From Pseudoalteromonas luteoviolacea (GTDB lineage Bacteria; Pseudomonadota; Gammaproteobacteria; Enterobacterales; Alteromonadaceae): DNA of 64,000 nt. Shown here piece by piece: positions 26,093 through 35,739 of this stretch. The notes under the pieces are model-generated. The model did not search any database. It was not told where the DNA came from and saw only the letters and a list, made by a program, of their open reading frames with translations. Positions within the stretch are counted from its first letter, which is position 1; every line of letters begins with the position of its first letter. The stretch spans positions 1 through 64,000 of the forward strand of contig NZ_JAGJEH010000008.1 of assembly GCF_018100925.1 (NCBI RefSeq). The letters are read 5' to 3'. The translations under genes and the position numbers were made by a program.

Positions 26093-28303
26093 ATGATGGC
26101 GTCTGAGCAAGAAGATTTTTTGTTTGCAGATCAAGAGGTTTCCCATGATACCCAGGAAAATGTAACGGGTTACTGGGATGTATTGGTTGTTGATGACGAC
26201 CCAGAAATACACTCTGTGACTAAGCTTGCCTTATCTGGTGTCGAGTTTTGGGGGAGAACGTTAAGGTTCCATCACGCATACTCTGGTAAAGAAGCAGTGG
26301 AATCACTGCGGCGCAGGTCAGAGGTGTGCGTCCTTTTACTCGATGTGGTCATGGAAAGTGATGATGCTGGGCTAAACGTTGTAAAGCAAGTTCGCGAAGA
26401 AATTGGCAACCATGCTGTGCGCATTATTTTGCGTACAGGGCAACCGGGGTATGCACCTGAAGAAAAAGTTATCCGCGAGTACGACATCAATGATTACAAA
26501 ATGAAAACCGAACTTACACGTGGTAAGTTGGTGACTTCGTTGATGACCGCAATCAGATCCTACCAGCAAATTTGTGAATTAGAGCAGCAAAGTGTTGCAC
26601 TGACTAATATCCTTGACGCATCTCAAGCCATTTTAGGGCACACCGATATGGTGTCTTTTGGTAAGGCTGTGGTGTTGCAGTTGGCCAAAATAATTGGCGC
26701 TCAAGAAAGTGGCTTGGTTGCGGGTATCAGCAGTGGATCTCGCGTGATTATTTTTGGTGGTACAGAGCAGTACGACGAATTCATTGGCGAGGGCCTAGAG
26801 CAACTCGACAATGGACGAGTAATTATGCAGGTTCAAAATTGCTTCGATAGAGAAGTCCATCAACACACTGGGCATGACATTACTTTTTTACTCAAGGGTA
26901 AGAGTCGCAAAGCAGCCATATTTTTAGAGGTTGACCACGCACCGAGTGCCTCGCAGCTTCAGTTTGCTGAGATTTTCTTAACTAACGTAGGTGTTGGCGT
27001 TGATAATATCAAACTCATTAATGAATTACGCGATGTTGCCTACAAAGACACTCTGACTCGTTTGCCAAATCGCGCCAATTTTGTGGACTTAATTGCTCAG
27101 CACTACAGGCCTAACGGCAGCGATGAGCTGGTTTTCGTACTATTAGATATTGCTCAGTTTTCTGATATTAACAATGGGCTTGGTCAAGAAGTTGGTAACT
27201 TACTGCTGTTGGCTGTTAAAGAGCGATTATGTATTGAGTTTCCTCAAAGTAAGTTACTCTCAAGAATTGGTGCTGATGTCTTTGGTTTGTTGTTGCCGAC
27301 ACATACTTTTGATGAACAAAACTTCATCGATATATTAACAGTGCCCTATCAGGTAGGTGAGCACGTTTTAACAATGCACTTTCATATTGGTGTATGTCGA
27401 CAAGCCGATTTTCACCATTTAGGTCTTGAAACACTAAAATTGGCTTATATTGCATTGAATCAGGCCAAACAAGCGAACAAAATTTTAGATTGGTATACCC
27501 CAGACTTAGAAGAGAAAATGGCTTGGCGTTTGGGTTTGATTCGCCAGCTCAGGCAAGATTTTGAACTGCATAAATTAGAAGTTTGGTATCAGCCGCAATT
27601 TAGCTTGGAGACCAACAGAGTTATTGGTTGTGAAGCGCTTTTACGTTGGCCTTCGGGTAATGGCGACTATATCTCTCCGGGAATTTTTGTACCACTAGCG
27701 GAAGACTCAGGTCTAATCGTGGAAATCGGCCAATGGGTGTTAGAGCAAGCTTGTAAATTACAACAGCAATTAAGTACTCAAAATATTGATATCAGTGTTG
27801 CCGTGAACGTTTCCGTGCCGCAGTTCAAAGTCAGTAACTATGCTGAACAAGTTAAAAATACCATTCTCAGCCATCAAGTCGCGCCAGAAAAAATCGAGCT
27901 TGAAGTAACCGAAAGTGTGGTAATGGATGAAATCAAGACGGTTATAGAAACACTGGGTGAATTAAAGTCATTTGGTGTGGAAGTGGCCATTGATGATTTT
28001 GGCACAGGCTTTTCTTCTTTGAGTTATTTACAGCAGTTACCGTTAGCGAGATTAAAAATCGACCGAGCTTTTGTAAAAGGCATCCCTGATTCTGATAGTG
28101 GTGCAATTGCTGAGTTGGTGATTTCATTGGGGCGTCATTTAGGCTTAAAAACAATTGCAGAAGGCGTAGAAACTCAAGAGCAGGCGCAGGTGCTTAAAAA
28201 GCTTGGATGTGATGAGGTCCAGGGGTTTTTATTAGCAAAACCGATGCCTAAAAATGAACTGTTGGAGTTTTTGGGGTCTGCCAACAACACTGAGCGTGGA
28301 TAA
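26093..28303 (+). CDS. Response regulator with DUF3369, degenerate GGDEF and EAL domains (c-di-GMP phosphodiesterase)
   Basis: The 736-residue protein holds in order a receiver domain (residues about 24-150; VVDDDPEIH, LLLDVVMES with the phosphoacceptor Asp), DUF3369 (about 160-325), a GGDEF-like domain (about 325-470) whose signature is GADVF and so is probably inactive as a cyclase, and an EAL domain (about 480-725). The EAL domain keeps CEALLRW, NVSVPQF, EVTESVV, DDFGTGFSSL, KIDRAFV, AEGVET and QGFLLAKPM, so it should hydrolyse cyclic di-GMP. ATGs at 26093 and 26096 are both usable; AAGG at 26086 suits the second. No histidine kinase is adjacent, so the phosphodonor is encoded elsewhere. 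Confidence 0.92.
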   Translation: MMASEQEDFLFADQEVSHDTQENVTGYWDVLVVDDDPEIHSVTKLALSGVEFWGRTLRFHHAYSGKEAVESLRRRSEVCVLLLDVVMESDDAGLNVVKQVREEIGNHAVRIILRTGQPGYAPEEKVIREYDINDYKMKTELTRGKLVTSLMTAIRSYQQICELEQQSVALTNILDASQAILGHTDMVSFGKAVVLQLAKIIGAQESGLVAGISSGSRVIIFGGTEQYDEFIGEGLEQLDNGRVIMQVQNCFDREVHQHTGHDITFLLKGKSRKAAIFLEVDHAPSASQLQFAEIFLTNVGVGVDNIKLINELRDVAYKDTLTRLPNRANFVDLIAQHYRPNGSDELVFVLLDIAQFSDINNGLGQEVGNLLLLAVKERLCIEFPQSKLLSRIGADVFGLLLPTHTFDEQNFIDILTVPYQVGEHVLTMHFHIGVCRQADFHHLGLETLKLAYIALNQAKQANKILDWYTPDLEEKMAWRLGLIRQLRQDFELHKLEVWYQPQFSLETNRVIGCEALLRWPSGNGDYISPGIFVPLAEDSGLIVEIGQWVLEQACKLQQQLSTQNIDISVAVNVSVPQFKVSNYAEQVKNTILSHQVAPEKIELEVTESVVMDEIKTVIETLGELKSFGVEVAIDDFGTGFSSLSYLQQLPLARLKIDRAFVKGIPDSDSGAIAELVISLGRHLGLKTIAEGVETQEQAQVLKKLGCDEVQGFLLAKPMPKNELLEFLGSANNTERG

Positions 28304-28310
28304 GCGCTCA
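28291..28310 (+). terminator. Weak hairpin at the end of the EAL-protein gene
   Basis: A 6-bp stem (28291-28296 with 28305-28310) spans the stop codon and is followed by TTGGTTTT. Weak, but nothing better lies before the next gene. Confidence 0.35.
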
Positions 28311-28494
28311 TTGGTTTTACCTAGTGTTGTGTAGCTTGGAATGGCAAATAAGCCGCTATTCGTTATTCTATTCTTAATTATGGCTAAATTTTAGATTAAT
28401 AATTACAAAGGTTTAGTGTTCTTAGCTTATATTCACGTCAGATATAGTACGGTATAGAGTGTCGCTGAGGTATAATAGATGCCTTGCAAATTTT

Positions 28495-30723
28495 ATGAGC
28501 CGTCACTCTATGAATACATCAAAGTCCTCAGGGCTTCAAGCTGAGCGTTCGCTTTTTTCATATCCCAAATATTGGGCAGAATGTTTTGGTCCTGCGCCAT
28601 TCTTACCTACGTGCCGTGCTGAAATGGATGCATTAGGATGGGATAGCTGTGACATTATTATTGTTACAGGTGATGCCTATGTTGACCATCCAAGTTTTGG
28701 CATGGCCGTGATTGGCCGAGTGTTGGAAGCACAGGGGTTTCGCGTTGGAATTATTGCGCAACCTGATTGGTCAGATAAAACTGCGTTTGAGTCATTGGGT
28801 AAACCAAATTTATTTTTTGGTGTGACGGCTGGCAATATGGATTCAATGATCAATCGTTATACTGCGGAAAAGCGTATTCGCCACGATGATGCATACACGC
28901 CCGGCAATATCGGTGGCAAACGGCCGGATCGCGCTGTTGTAGTATATAGCCAGCGTTGTCGAGAAGCGTATAAAGATGTGCCAGTTGTGATCGGTGGTAT
29001 AGAAGCGAGTTTACGCCGCATCGCACATTATGATTACTGGCAGGAAAAGGTACGTCGCAGTGTTATTTTTGATGCTAAAGCGGACATTCTAATCTATGGA
29101 AATGCAGAGCGCCCGCTGGTTGAGGTGGCACATCGCATAGCCAATGGCGAGTCAATGGACACGATTCAGGATGTGCGCGGTACTGCGGTTATTCGTAAGA
29201 CGCCGATAGCTGGCTGGCGAGGTAGTGATTCAACTGCCATTGACAAAGTTGGCAAAATTGATCCTATTCCGAACCCTTATGGTGCGGACGACGTAGGCTG
29301 TAGTAAATCTGAGTTTGCTAAAGCTGGCGTTGACCTTCAGAGTGATATGGCCAAGCCCATCACAGTGCAGCCACCAAGGCTTAAACCTTGGGAGAAAGTG
29401 TACGTAAAATTGCCTGCTTTTGAGCAGGTGAGTGTGAATAAGCCTCTCTATGCTCATGCTTCAAGGATCTTGCACCAAGAAACGAATCCGGGGTGCGCAA
29501 GAGCCTTGTTCCAGCGTCACGGAGATCGCTCTGTGTGGGTTAATCCACCCGCTTTTCCATTAGAAACGGAAGAGATGGATCACGTATTTGGTTTGCCATA
29601 TCAGCGTATTCCTCATCCGGCATATGGAGATGACAAGATCCCTGCATACGATATGATCAAGACATCGGTTAACATTATGCGTGGTTGTTTTGGTGGGTGT
29701 AGTTTTTGCTCAATCACAGAGCATGAAGGGCGCATCATTCAAAGCCGTTCAGAAGAGTCAATTATCGAAGAAATTGAGCAAATACGCGACAAGGTTCCGG
29801 GCTTTACAGGTGTGATTTCAGATCTTGGCGGACCAACGGCGAATATGTATAAATTGCGCTGCAAAAGTAAAAAAGCTGAGAGTACATGTCGTCGTTTATC
29901 TTGTGTGTACCCTGATATTTGCAAGCATATGGATACCGACCATACACCAACAATAGACCTTTATCGCAAAGCCCGAGATGTCGAAGGAGTCAAAAAGATT
30001 CTAATCGCGTCAGGTGTTCGTTACGATCTGGCTATTGAAGATCCTCGTTACGTAAAGGAGCTGGTGTCTCACCATGTGGGTGGATACTTAAAAATAGCCC
30101 CTGAGCATACTGAGAGTGGTCCGCTTTCGAAAATGATGAAGCCGGGTATGGGCACTTACGACAAGTTCAAAGAGCTGTTTGATAAGTACTCTAAAGAAGC
30201 CGGTAAAAAGCAGTATCTCATCCCTTATTTCATCTCAGCACACCCAGGGACAACGGATGAAGACATGGTGAATATGGCGCTGTGGCTAAAAGCGCATGAC
30301 TTTAAGTTGGATCAGGTGCAAAACTTTTATCCTTCTCCGATGGCCAATGCTACGACCATTTACCATACCGAGATGAATTCGCTGCGAAATATAAAAAATA
30401 ATCATGAAGAAGTAGCTGTTCCAAAAGGGGCAAGGCAACGCCGCTTACACAAGGCTATTCTGCGCTATCATGATCCTGCTGGTTGGCCACAAATTCGCGA
30501 AGCACTGAAGAGTATGGGCAAAGCACATTTAATTGGTCGTGGCCCAGAATGTTTGGTGCCTGATGAAAACAGCCGGGGTAAGTCGTCTAAACCGGGGCAC
30601 AAGCGAGGCAATAAAGCGCTGACCAAGCACACAGGCTTTAGTCAGTTTAATCAAGCAAACACCAAGCCGAGAGTCGGCAAAAACAAACGCAAACCAAACA
30701 AGAGTAAACCAACTCATCATTAA
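28495..30723 (+). CDS. ygiQ: YgiQ-type radical SAM protein
   Basis: The protein has about 742 residues and is very similar along its length to E. coli YgiQ. The N-terminal UPF0313 domain begins LFSYPKYWAECFGPAPFLP. The radical SAM [4Fe-4S] motif is CFGGCSFC, followed by SITEHEGRIIQSRS and a Cys-rich region (STCRRLSCVYPDICKHM). The C-terminal tail is basic. Its reaction is unknown. ATG 28495 is chosen; ATG 28510 is an alternative. A TATAAT at 28471-28476 would make a short leader. It ends in a strong bidirectional terminator. Confidence 0.95.
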   Translation: MSRHSMNTSKSSGLQAERSLFSYPKYWAECFGPAPFLPTCRAEMDALGWDSCDIIIVTGDAYVDHPSFGMAVIGRVLEAQGFRVGIIAQPDWSDKTAFESLGKPNLFFGVTAGNMDSMINRYTAEKRIRHDDAYTPGNIGGKRPDRAVVVYSQRCREAYKDVPVVIGGIEASLRRIAHYDYWQEKVRRSVIFDAKADILIYGNAERPLVEVAHRIANGESMDTIQDVRGTAVIRKTPIAGWRGSDSTAIDKVGKIDPIPNPYGADDVGCSKSEFAKAGVDLQSDMAKPITVQPPRLKPWEKVYVKLPAFEQVSVNKPLYAHASRILHQETNPGCARALFQRHGDRSVWVNPPAFPLETEEMDHVFGLPYQRIPHPAYGDDKIPAYDMIKTSVNIMRGCFGGCSFCSITEHEGRIIQSRSEESIIEEIEQIRDKVPGFTGVISDLGGPTANMYKLRCKSKKAESTCRRLSCVYPDICKHMDTDHTPTIDLYRKARDVEGVKKILIASGVRYDLAIEDPRYVKELVSHHVGGYLKIAPEHTESGPLSKMMKPGMGTYDKFKELFDKYSKEAGKKQYLIPYFISAHPGTTDEDMVNMALWLKAHDFKLDQVQNFYPSPMANATTIYHTEMNSLRNIKNNHEEVAVPKGARQRRLHKAILRYHDPAGWPQIREALKSMGKAHLIGRGPECLVPDENSRGKSSKPGHKRGNKALTKHTGFSQFNQANTKPRVGKNKRKPNKSKPTHH

Positions 30724-30750
30724 AAAAAGCCGCGTGATGCGGCTTTTTTT
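30722..30750. terminator. Bidirectional terminator between ygiQ and the S9 peptidase
   Basis: An inverted repeat with GC core GCCGC/GCGGC, 5-nt loop, is flanked by seven A on the left and seven T on the right, directly after the ygiQ stop. It can end transcription from both sides. Confidence 0.92.
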
Positions 30751-30774
30751 ACGACTTAAAGCGTGAAGTTGAGC

Positions 30775-33528
30775 TTATTCTTCAGGACGATGTGGTTTAC
30801 CTGATGTGATCCACTGGGGTGCAGGCATACCACGCAGGTAATGATCAAAGTACTCCATCATACGGACTGAGAAGTCCACTTGATTTGGGAACTGCTTTAA
30901 ATGATGTGGTTCGCCTTCATACTGCAAGAAAATAGCGTCTTTGTTATGGCGGCGCAGTGCCAGATAGTACTGGATCCCTTCTTGCCAAGGTACAGCGCCA
31001 TCTTTATCGCCAAACATCAGTAAAATAGGTGTATTTACTTTATCGGCAAAAAAGACTGGAGAGTTTTCAATATACAGCTCAGGTGCTTCGGTTAAAGGTT
31101 TACCAATGCGACTTTGTCCTGTTTCATACTGGAATTGACGTGCTAATCCGGATTTAAGACGGATACCGCTGTAAGCTGAAGTCATATTCGACACAGGTGC
31201 GCCTGACACGACGGCCTTAAACATGTCTGTTTGAGTGACGGCAAATGCACTTTGGTATCCAGCCCAAGAGTGACCTTGTAGGCCAATTTTTTGCTTGTCA
31301 GCTATCCCTAAGTCAATGAGCTTTTGTGCAGCGTTGATAAGGGTTTGCGTTGATGATGGGCCTGGCTTACCAATCTCAAAGCGGATATCTGGTAAAAATA
31401 CTGCGTAGCCATTCGAAGTAAACATTGGGAAGTTTGGTCTATGATTTAGTTCCATCTTCGGGAAGTCGTACATACGCTGGCTCATATAGCGGTAAAAATA
31501 GATGACGACAGGGAGCTTTTGACCTGGCTGATAGTCAGCTGGCTTTATCAGCACGCCTTGCATTTGTTCGCCGTTATAGCCTTTGTATTGAATTAACTCT
31601 GGTTTTTGTCCCCAGGCAAAGTTTTTAACTTGTGGGTTTAGGTTGGTAACTTGTTTTGGTGTATTAAAATCACTGTTTGACTGCCAGTAGTCAGGGAACT
31701 GGTGGTAGCTTTGCTGCGTGAAGATGACTTTATCTGCGTGTTTTGCTTTTTTCACTAAATCAAAACGCGCAGCTCCTTCTAAGACGGTCTCGATCGCACC
31801 AGTTTGTAGGTTAAGCTTTGCAATATGGGTTTGTTTATTTTGCAAATTGTGAGCAGACAAAAAGAGCGTTTCATCCACTGCAAAACCCACTTGCTTCTTA
31901 TCGAGTTTGATCACTCTGTAACGGGTATTACTCTCTTTACCCGATGTGAGCCTTTTGGCTTGGCCTGTGACGCTGTCAAAAGCCCAAATGTCATATTTGC
32001 TGTATGCATAAAGGGTACTTCCATCTTTTTGCCATCCAGCAAAGCCGTAGCCTGGGTTAGGCTCCGGGTAATCATGTTGGTCATCAGCAAAAATTGCTGT
32101 TCGCACAGCTTTGCTGACCGCATGCTCTTTTTGCTGGTGCAAATCTTTTAACCAAATTTGGTCATTTAGAAAGTAAGCGGCATGTCTGCCAGAAGGAGAA
32201 AGGCTTGGCTTGTTTGGTGAGTCTTTAACGATATACCCTTTTGCGCCTGTACTTACTTTGACGGCATAGTAATCAGCATAAAACCCGCCATACATGATTT
32301 TTTCTAAGTAAGGCTGGTCGTTTTTACCTAGCAAGTAATCCGCTTCAGTATTGAGTGTGATATCGCGAACGGTCTCATCAGCAAGCTGCACGACTTTTTG
32401 TGATTCAATGTGGTAAACCGCTTGATACTGACGCTCTCGATTGGTTTTTTTCCAAGTATTTTGTTCTCGAGTTTTGATCTCGGGGTCGTTGTTGTGCCAA
32501 ATATTTATGCCTGACTGCTGGCGAATAGTATCAAAGTCACGTAGCGAAGCTGAGTCGTCATATTTTAGCTTTTCGATTTTGTCATCGAGTAGTGGACGGT
32601 TGTCGAAATAGAGCCGTTCGCCTTGCTCTGACCATTTTAGTTTAGCCGTTTTTGAACTATACCAACCACTTGGACTTTCTATCTTGCTCAGTTTGTCTGT
32701 TGTTGCATCCCACAGAGTGACATCATAGCTGCGGCGGCGCTTATCTTCATTGACGTAGTTACCTAAATTAAAGGCAACAATACTAGAGTATGGATGCCAT
32801 GCTATGGCACTGATCGTAACTCCAGGTTCGCTAAACAATGGGCTCGTTGTCTTATTATTTAAATCTAGATATTGAACTTGGTTTTTGGCGCCAGTACTGT
32901 CATGTTGGCTAAACAATACCCCGTACTCGGCTGGACTTAGCCCGTAGTTGACGACGTTTTCAAAGCGCTGTGTTTGTTGAGACGCAAGATCAACAATAAC
33001 CAAAGTGAGCGGTTTATCTTTTTTATCTGCATTGATTTTAGGCGCATCAGCCTTGACGTTTTTGTCTTTTTGCTCAGCTTTACTGTCTTCACGATAAGCA
33101 AGCCAGCGTCCATCATCACTCAATTGATAGTCTTTTACGTGATTAAATACGTGTTGCTTTGCTGATTGCGTGTTGACCAATACTAAATTATTTTTTAAAG
33201 ATTTTTTTTCTTTTTTACTGGCTGTTTCCGATTCTAGCAAGGGTGGGACTTGCATAAATGCGGCCCATGTAGATGATTTATTTAGATGTGCCTTAGTACC
33301 TTGCTCTACCGTTGCAATAAGCTTATTGGTTTCCAGGTTATAGACTTGTCCTTGTGCGTCACCACGGTACGGCTTAGCACTTAGGGCTAGGAACTTGCCA
33401 TCCTCAGCAAGTTGAGTTGTCTTCGCATATTTAAAGTCAAAGACATCGGAAAATTCGAGTTGGGCTTTATTGGCCACAGCTTGGCCAGACAATAAAGCCG
33501 CTGCAATGAGCGAGTAAGTAAACTTCAT
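30775..33528 (-). CDS. Exported S9 family (prolyl oligopeptidase-like) peptidase
   Basis: ATG 33528 starts the signal peptide KFTYSLIAAALLSGQAVA; a longer in-frame start would bury it. The 917-residue precursor has an N-terminal beta-propeller (about residues 30-640) with inserts rich in Lys, then an alpha/beta-hydrolase catalytic domain. The nucleophile is Ser754 in GLQGHSWAGYQ, the Asp lies in LLMFGDKDGAVPW and the His in GEPHHLKQF. Such enzymes cleave peptides in the periplasm or outside. It resembles large marine S9 peptidases rather than classical DPP IV. It is monocistronic, 119 nt from slmA, convergent with ygiQ. Confidence 0.92.
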   Translation of the reverse strand: MKFTYSLIAAALLSGQAVANKAQLEFSDVFDFKYAKTTQLAEDGKFLALSAKPYRGDAQGQVYNLETNKLIATVEQGTKAHLNKSSTWAAFMQVPPLLESETASKKEKKSLKNNLVLVNTQSAKQHVFNHVKDYQLSDDGRWLAYREDSKAEQKDKNVKADAPKINADKKDKPLTLVIVDLASQQTQRFENVVNYGLSPAEYGVLFSQHDSTGAKNQVQYLDLNNKTTSPLFSEPGVTISAIAWHPYSSIVAFNLGNYVNEDKRRRSYDVTLWDATTDKLSKIESPSGWYSSKTAKLKWSEQGERLYFDNRPLLDDKIEKLKYDDSASLRDFDTIRQQSGINIWHNNDPEIKTREQNTWKKTNRERQYQAVYHIESQKVVQLADETVRDITLNTEADYLLGKNDQPYLEKIMYGGFYADYYAVKVSTGAKGYIVKDSPNKPSLSPSGRHAAYFLNDQIWLKDLHQQKEHAVSKAVRTAIFADDQHDYPEPNPGYGFAGWQKDGSTLYAYSKYDIWAFDSVTGQAKRLTSGKESNTRYRVIKLDKKQVGFAVDETLFLSAHNLQNKQTHIAKLNLQTGAIETVLEGAARFDLVKKAKHADKVIFTQQSYHQFPDYWQSNSDFNTPKQVTNLNPQVKNFAWGQKPELIQYKGYNGEQMQGVLIKPADYQPGQKLPVVIYFYRYMSQRMYDFPKMELNHRPNFPMFTSNGYAVFLPDIRFEIGKPGPSSTQTLINAAQKLIDLGIADKQKIGLQGHSWAGYQSAFAVTQTDMFKAVVSGAPVSNMTSAYSGIRLKSGLARQFQYETGQSRIGKPLTEAPELYIENSPVFFADKVNTPILLMFGDKDGAVPWQEGIQYYLALRRHNKDAIFLQYEGEPHHLKQFPNQVDFSVRMMEYFDHYLRGMPAPQWITSGKPHRPEE

Positions 33529-33622
33529 AATTCTGTCTGTTTGATTAATTATTTGTATCTTTGTAACACTTTTAGCAGTCAAACAAAATCATGGTGCGTT
33601 GTGTGGAAGTGAAAAACCGATG

Positions 33623-33643
33623 GAAGCGGCTATGTACCGCTTC
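33623..33643 (-). terminator. Hairpin after slmA
   Basis: A 7-bp GC-rich stem (33623-33629 with 33637-33643) lies just past the slmA stop. On the minus strand a run of five T follows after about 6 nt. It is a plausible but not perfect terminator. Confidence 0.5.
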
Positions 33644-33646
33644 TTA

Positions 33647-34234
33647 TTATAACCAGATGCGTTGTAATTCTTGCCAATGGTTGTTGAATGTCGCAGTTGG
33701 CTTCGCTTTAAAATCGCTGCGTACAAACTGATTCATTTTACCTTCTACATGGGCTAAAAATAAATTGGCCAGTGCGGCTTCATCGCTATTGAATGCTTTG
33801 CCTTCACGCAACTTTCTTTCTCTTAATACTTGCTTGAATTGTGTCTCAAGCTTTTCAAATAGGCTTTGCACGCGCTCTCTCAGGCGCTCTTGCTCACCTT
33901 GAAGTGCATCCCCAGTCAGGATCCGTGTGATCCCAGGGTTTTTCTCTGAGAAGGTCAATAACAAGTGGAGAATATTATAGATACGACTTTGTGTATCCTT
34001 TTCGTTTTCTAAAATAATATTGATACGCGAGAGCAGTGTGTCTTCAATAAATTCAATCAGCCCCTCAAACATTCTAGCTTTGCTTGGGAAGTGGCGATAG
34101 AGAGCTGCTTCAGAGACGCCGACTTCAGCTGCGAGCTTAGCTGTTGTGATCCGTTGACCTGGGCTAGTTTCAAGCATTTGCGCAAGAGATTGAAGAATTT
34201 GCTCTTTGCGATTACTGCGTTTAGTCGCTGGCAT
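33647..34234 (-). CDS. slmA: Nucleoid occlusion factor SlmA
   Basis: The 195-residue TetR-family DNA-binding protein prevents Z-ring assembly over the chromosome by binding DNA sites and FtsZ. The N-terminal helix-turn-helix (ITTAKLAAEVGVSEAALYRHFPSK, residues about 29-52) and the blocks ARMFEGLIEFIEDTLLSRIN, NPGITRILTGDAL and FLAHVEGKMNQFVRSDFK match SlmA across its length. AAGGA lies before the ATG. It follows coaBC at 91 nt. In E. coli dut lies between coaBC and slmA; here the 91-nt gap has no room for it. Confidence 0.96.
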   Translation of the reverse strand: MPATKRSNRKEQILQSLAQMLETSPGQRITTAKLAAEVGVSEAALYRHFPSKARMFEGLIEFIEDTLLSRINIILENEKDTQSRIYNILHLLLTFSEKNPGITRILTGDALQGEQERLRERVQSLFEKLETQFKQVLRERKLREGKAFNSDEAALANLFLAHVEGKMNQFVRSDFKAKPTATFNNHWQELQRIWL

Positions 34235-34325
34235 GAACTTTCCTTTAATAATTATCGTTATTCTGGTCTGTATGGTGTATTTTTATTAGGTCCATACTTA
34301 GTAAAGACCTATGTTAATGTTTTAT

Positions 34326-35555
34326 TCAGCTTCTTTCCAGCCTTTTAACACTAGGTAAACCAAGTTTACCAGCAATTGCTTTAACGACAGTAAGTGCTAA
34401 CTCTTTTTTGTTGGATGCAGGCAAAGATTGTTGATCATTTTCCCAAAATAACGTTAAAGCATTGTTATCTGAGTTAAATCCAAGCCCTTCTTGTGAAACA
34501 TCATTGGCACAGATCATATTAAGCTGCTTGTTTTTCAGCTTACCCAGTGCATACTTTTTAACGTCTTGGGTTTCAGCTGCAAATCCGACGGTATATGGCC
34601 TATTTTGTGTCAGCGCAGCTACTTCAGCAATGATGTCGGGGTTTTTAACTAAGGCAATGGTCATTTCGTCACCTTGTTTTTTAATTTTTTGCTCAGAGAT
34701 ATCCGCGGCGCGATAATCGGCAACAGCTGCACAGCCAATAAAGACATCGGATTTTTCAGCAAGTGTTATAGCTGCATCGCGCATCTCTACTGCGCTATTG
34801 ACATAGATGACGTCTACGCCTTGAGGTGCCTGTATATTGACTGGACCTGAGATTAAATTTACGCGTGCCCCCAAGGCGCGTGCAGCTTGTGCAAGGGCAT
34901 AACCCATTTTCCCAGAGCTGTGGTTCGTGATATAGCGTACGGGGTCAAGTGCTTCTCTTGTTGGACCTGCGGTAACTGTAAAGACTTTGCCATCGAGTAC
35001 CTGAGGAACTGGGCTGAGTTGTGCTGTGCAGTGTTCTATGAGTTCCATGGGTTCTAACATTCTTCCCTTGCCAACATCGCCACAAGCTTGCTCACCGCTG
35101 CCCGGCCCCCATATTGAAACTCCAAATGATGTTAAAGTGGCAAGGTTTTGTTGAGTTGCTGGGTGGGCATACATCTGTTGATTCATGGCCGGTGCAATAG
35201 CGACCTTGGCGGGTGTTGCAAGTACCAATGTGGTTAATAGGTCATCGGCGATCCCATTGGCCATTTTTGCGATAGTGTTGCATGTCGCTGGTGCAATTAA
35301 AATGAGGTCAGCCCATTTGGCAAATTCGATGTGCCCCATTGCGGCTTCAGCTTGAGGGTCAAGCAGCGAGTCTGATACGGACTCACCTGAAACAGCTTGC
35401 ATGGTGAGTGGCGTAATAAAGTGCTTTGCCGATTCAGTCATAACAACTTTCACTTCGCATTGTTGTTCTTTTAGACGCCTTACAAGTTCTGCGCATTTAT
35501 ACGCTGCAATACCGCCACTTATACCCAATACTATTTTTTTGCCAGATAAGTTCAT
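34326..35555 (-). CDS. coaBC: Bifunctional CoaBC (phosphopantothenoylcysteine synthetase/decarboxylase)
   Basis: The 409-residue enzyme joins cysteine to 4'-phosphopantothenate using CTP (CoaB) and then decarboxylates the product with FMN (CoaC) in coenzyme A synthesis. The N-terminal CoaC flavoprotein (residues 1 to about 190) has LGISGGIAAYK, GHIEFAKWADLILIAPAT and IAPAMNQQMY. The C-terminal CoaB has TAGPTREALDPVRYITNHSS, GKMGYALA and KNPDI. ATG 35555 fits the family start; extra upstream codons are not supported. It is divergent from radC, as in E. coli. Confidence 0.97.
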   Translation of the reverse strand: MNLSGKKIVLGISGGIAAYKCAELVRRLKEQQCEVKVVMTESAKHFITPLTMQAVSGESVSDSLLDPQAEAAMGHIEFAKWADLILIAPATCNTIAKMANGIADDLLTTLVLATPAKVAIAPAMNQQMYAHPATQQNLATLTSFGVSIWGPGSGEQACGDVGKGRMLEPMELIEHCTAQLSPVPQVLDGKVFTVTAGPTREALDPVRYITNHSSGKMGYALAQAARALGARVNLISGPVNIQAPQGVDVIYVNSAVEMRDAAITLAEKSDVFIGCAAVADYRAADISEQKIKKQGDEMTIALVKNPDIIAEVAALTQNRPYTVGFAAETQDVKKYALGKLKNKQLNMICANDVSQEGLGFNSDNNALTLFWENDQQSLPASNKKELALTVVKAIAGKLGLPSVKRLERS

Positions 35556-35593
35556 CTTCACATTCTCACAACTCAAACTGAGTTAAAGATATC

Positions 35594-35613
35594 ACAGCCT
35601 TCGGGCTGTTTTG
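35594..35613 (+). terminator. Hairpin with TTCG loop between coaBC and radC
   Basis: A 6-bp stem (35594-35599 with 35604-35609) closed by a TTCG tetraloop is followed by TTTTG. It looks like a rho-independent terminator reading rightward, although no gene ends here on that strand; it could also protect the coaBC leader. Confidence 0.45.
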
Positions 35614-35739
35614 AATCTTCTCATGAAAAGTCAGTCATTAACTGAACAAAGGATAATCTTTGAGCGTTTTTTTTATCCTCTTACGTGCTAAATAATGAGT
35701 CATTGTTAGCTTCAATGAATGTTATATCAGGGAAAGGGT

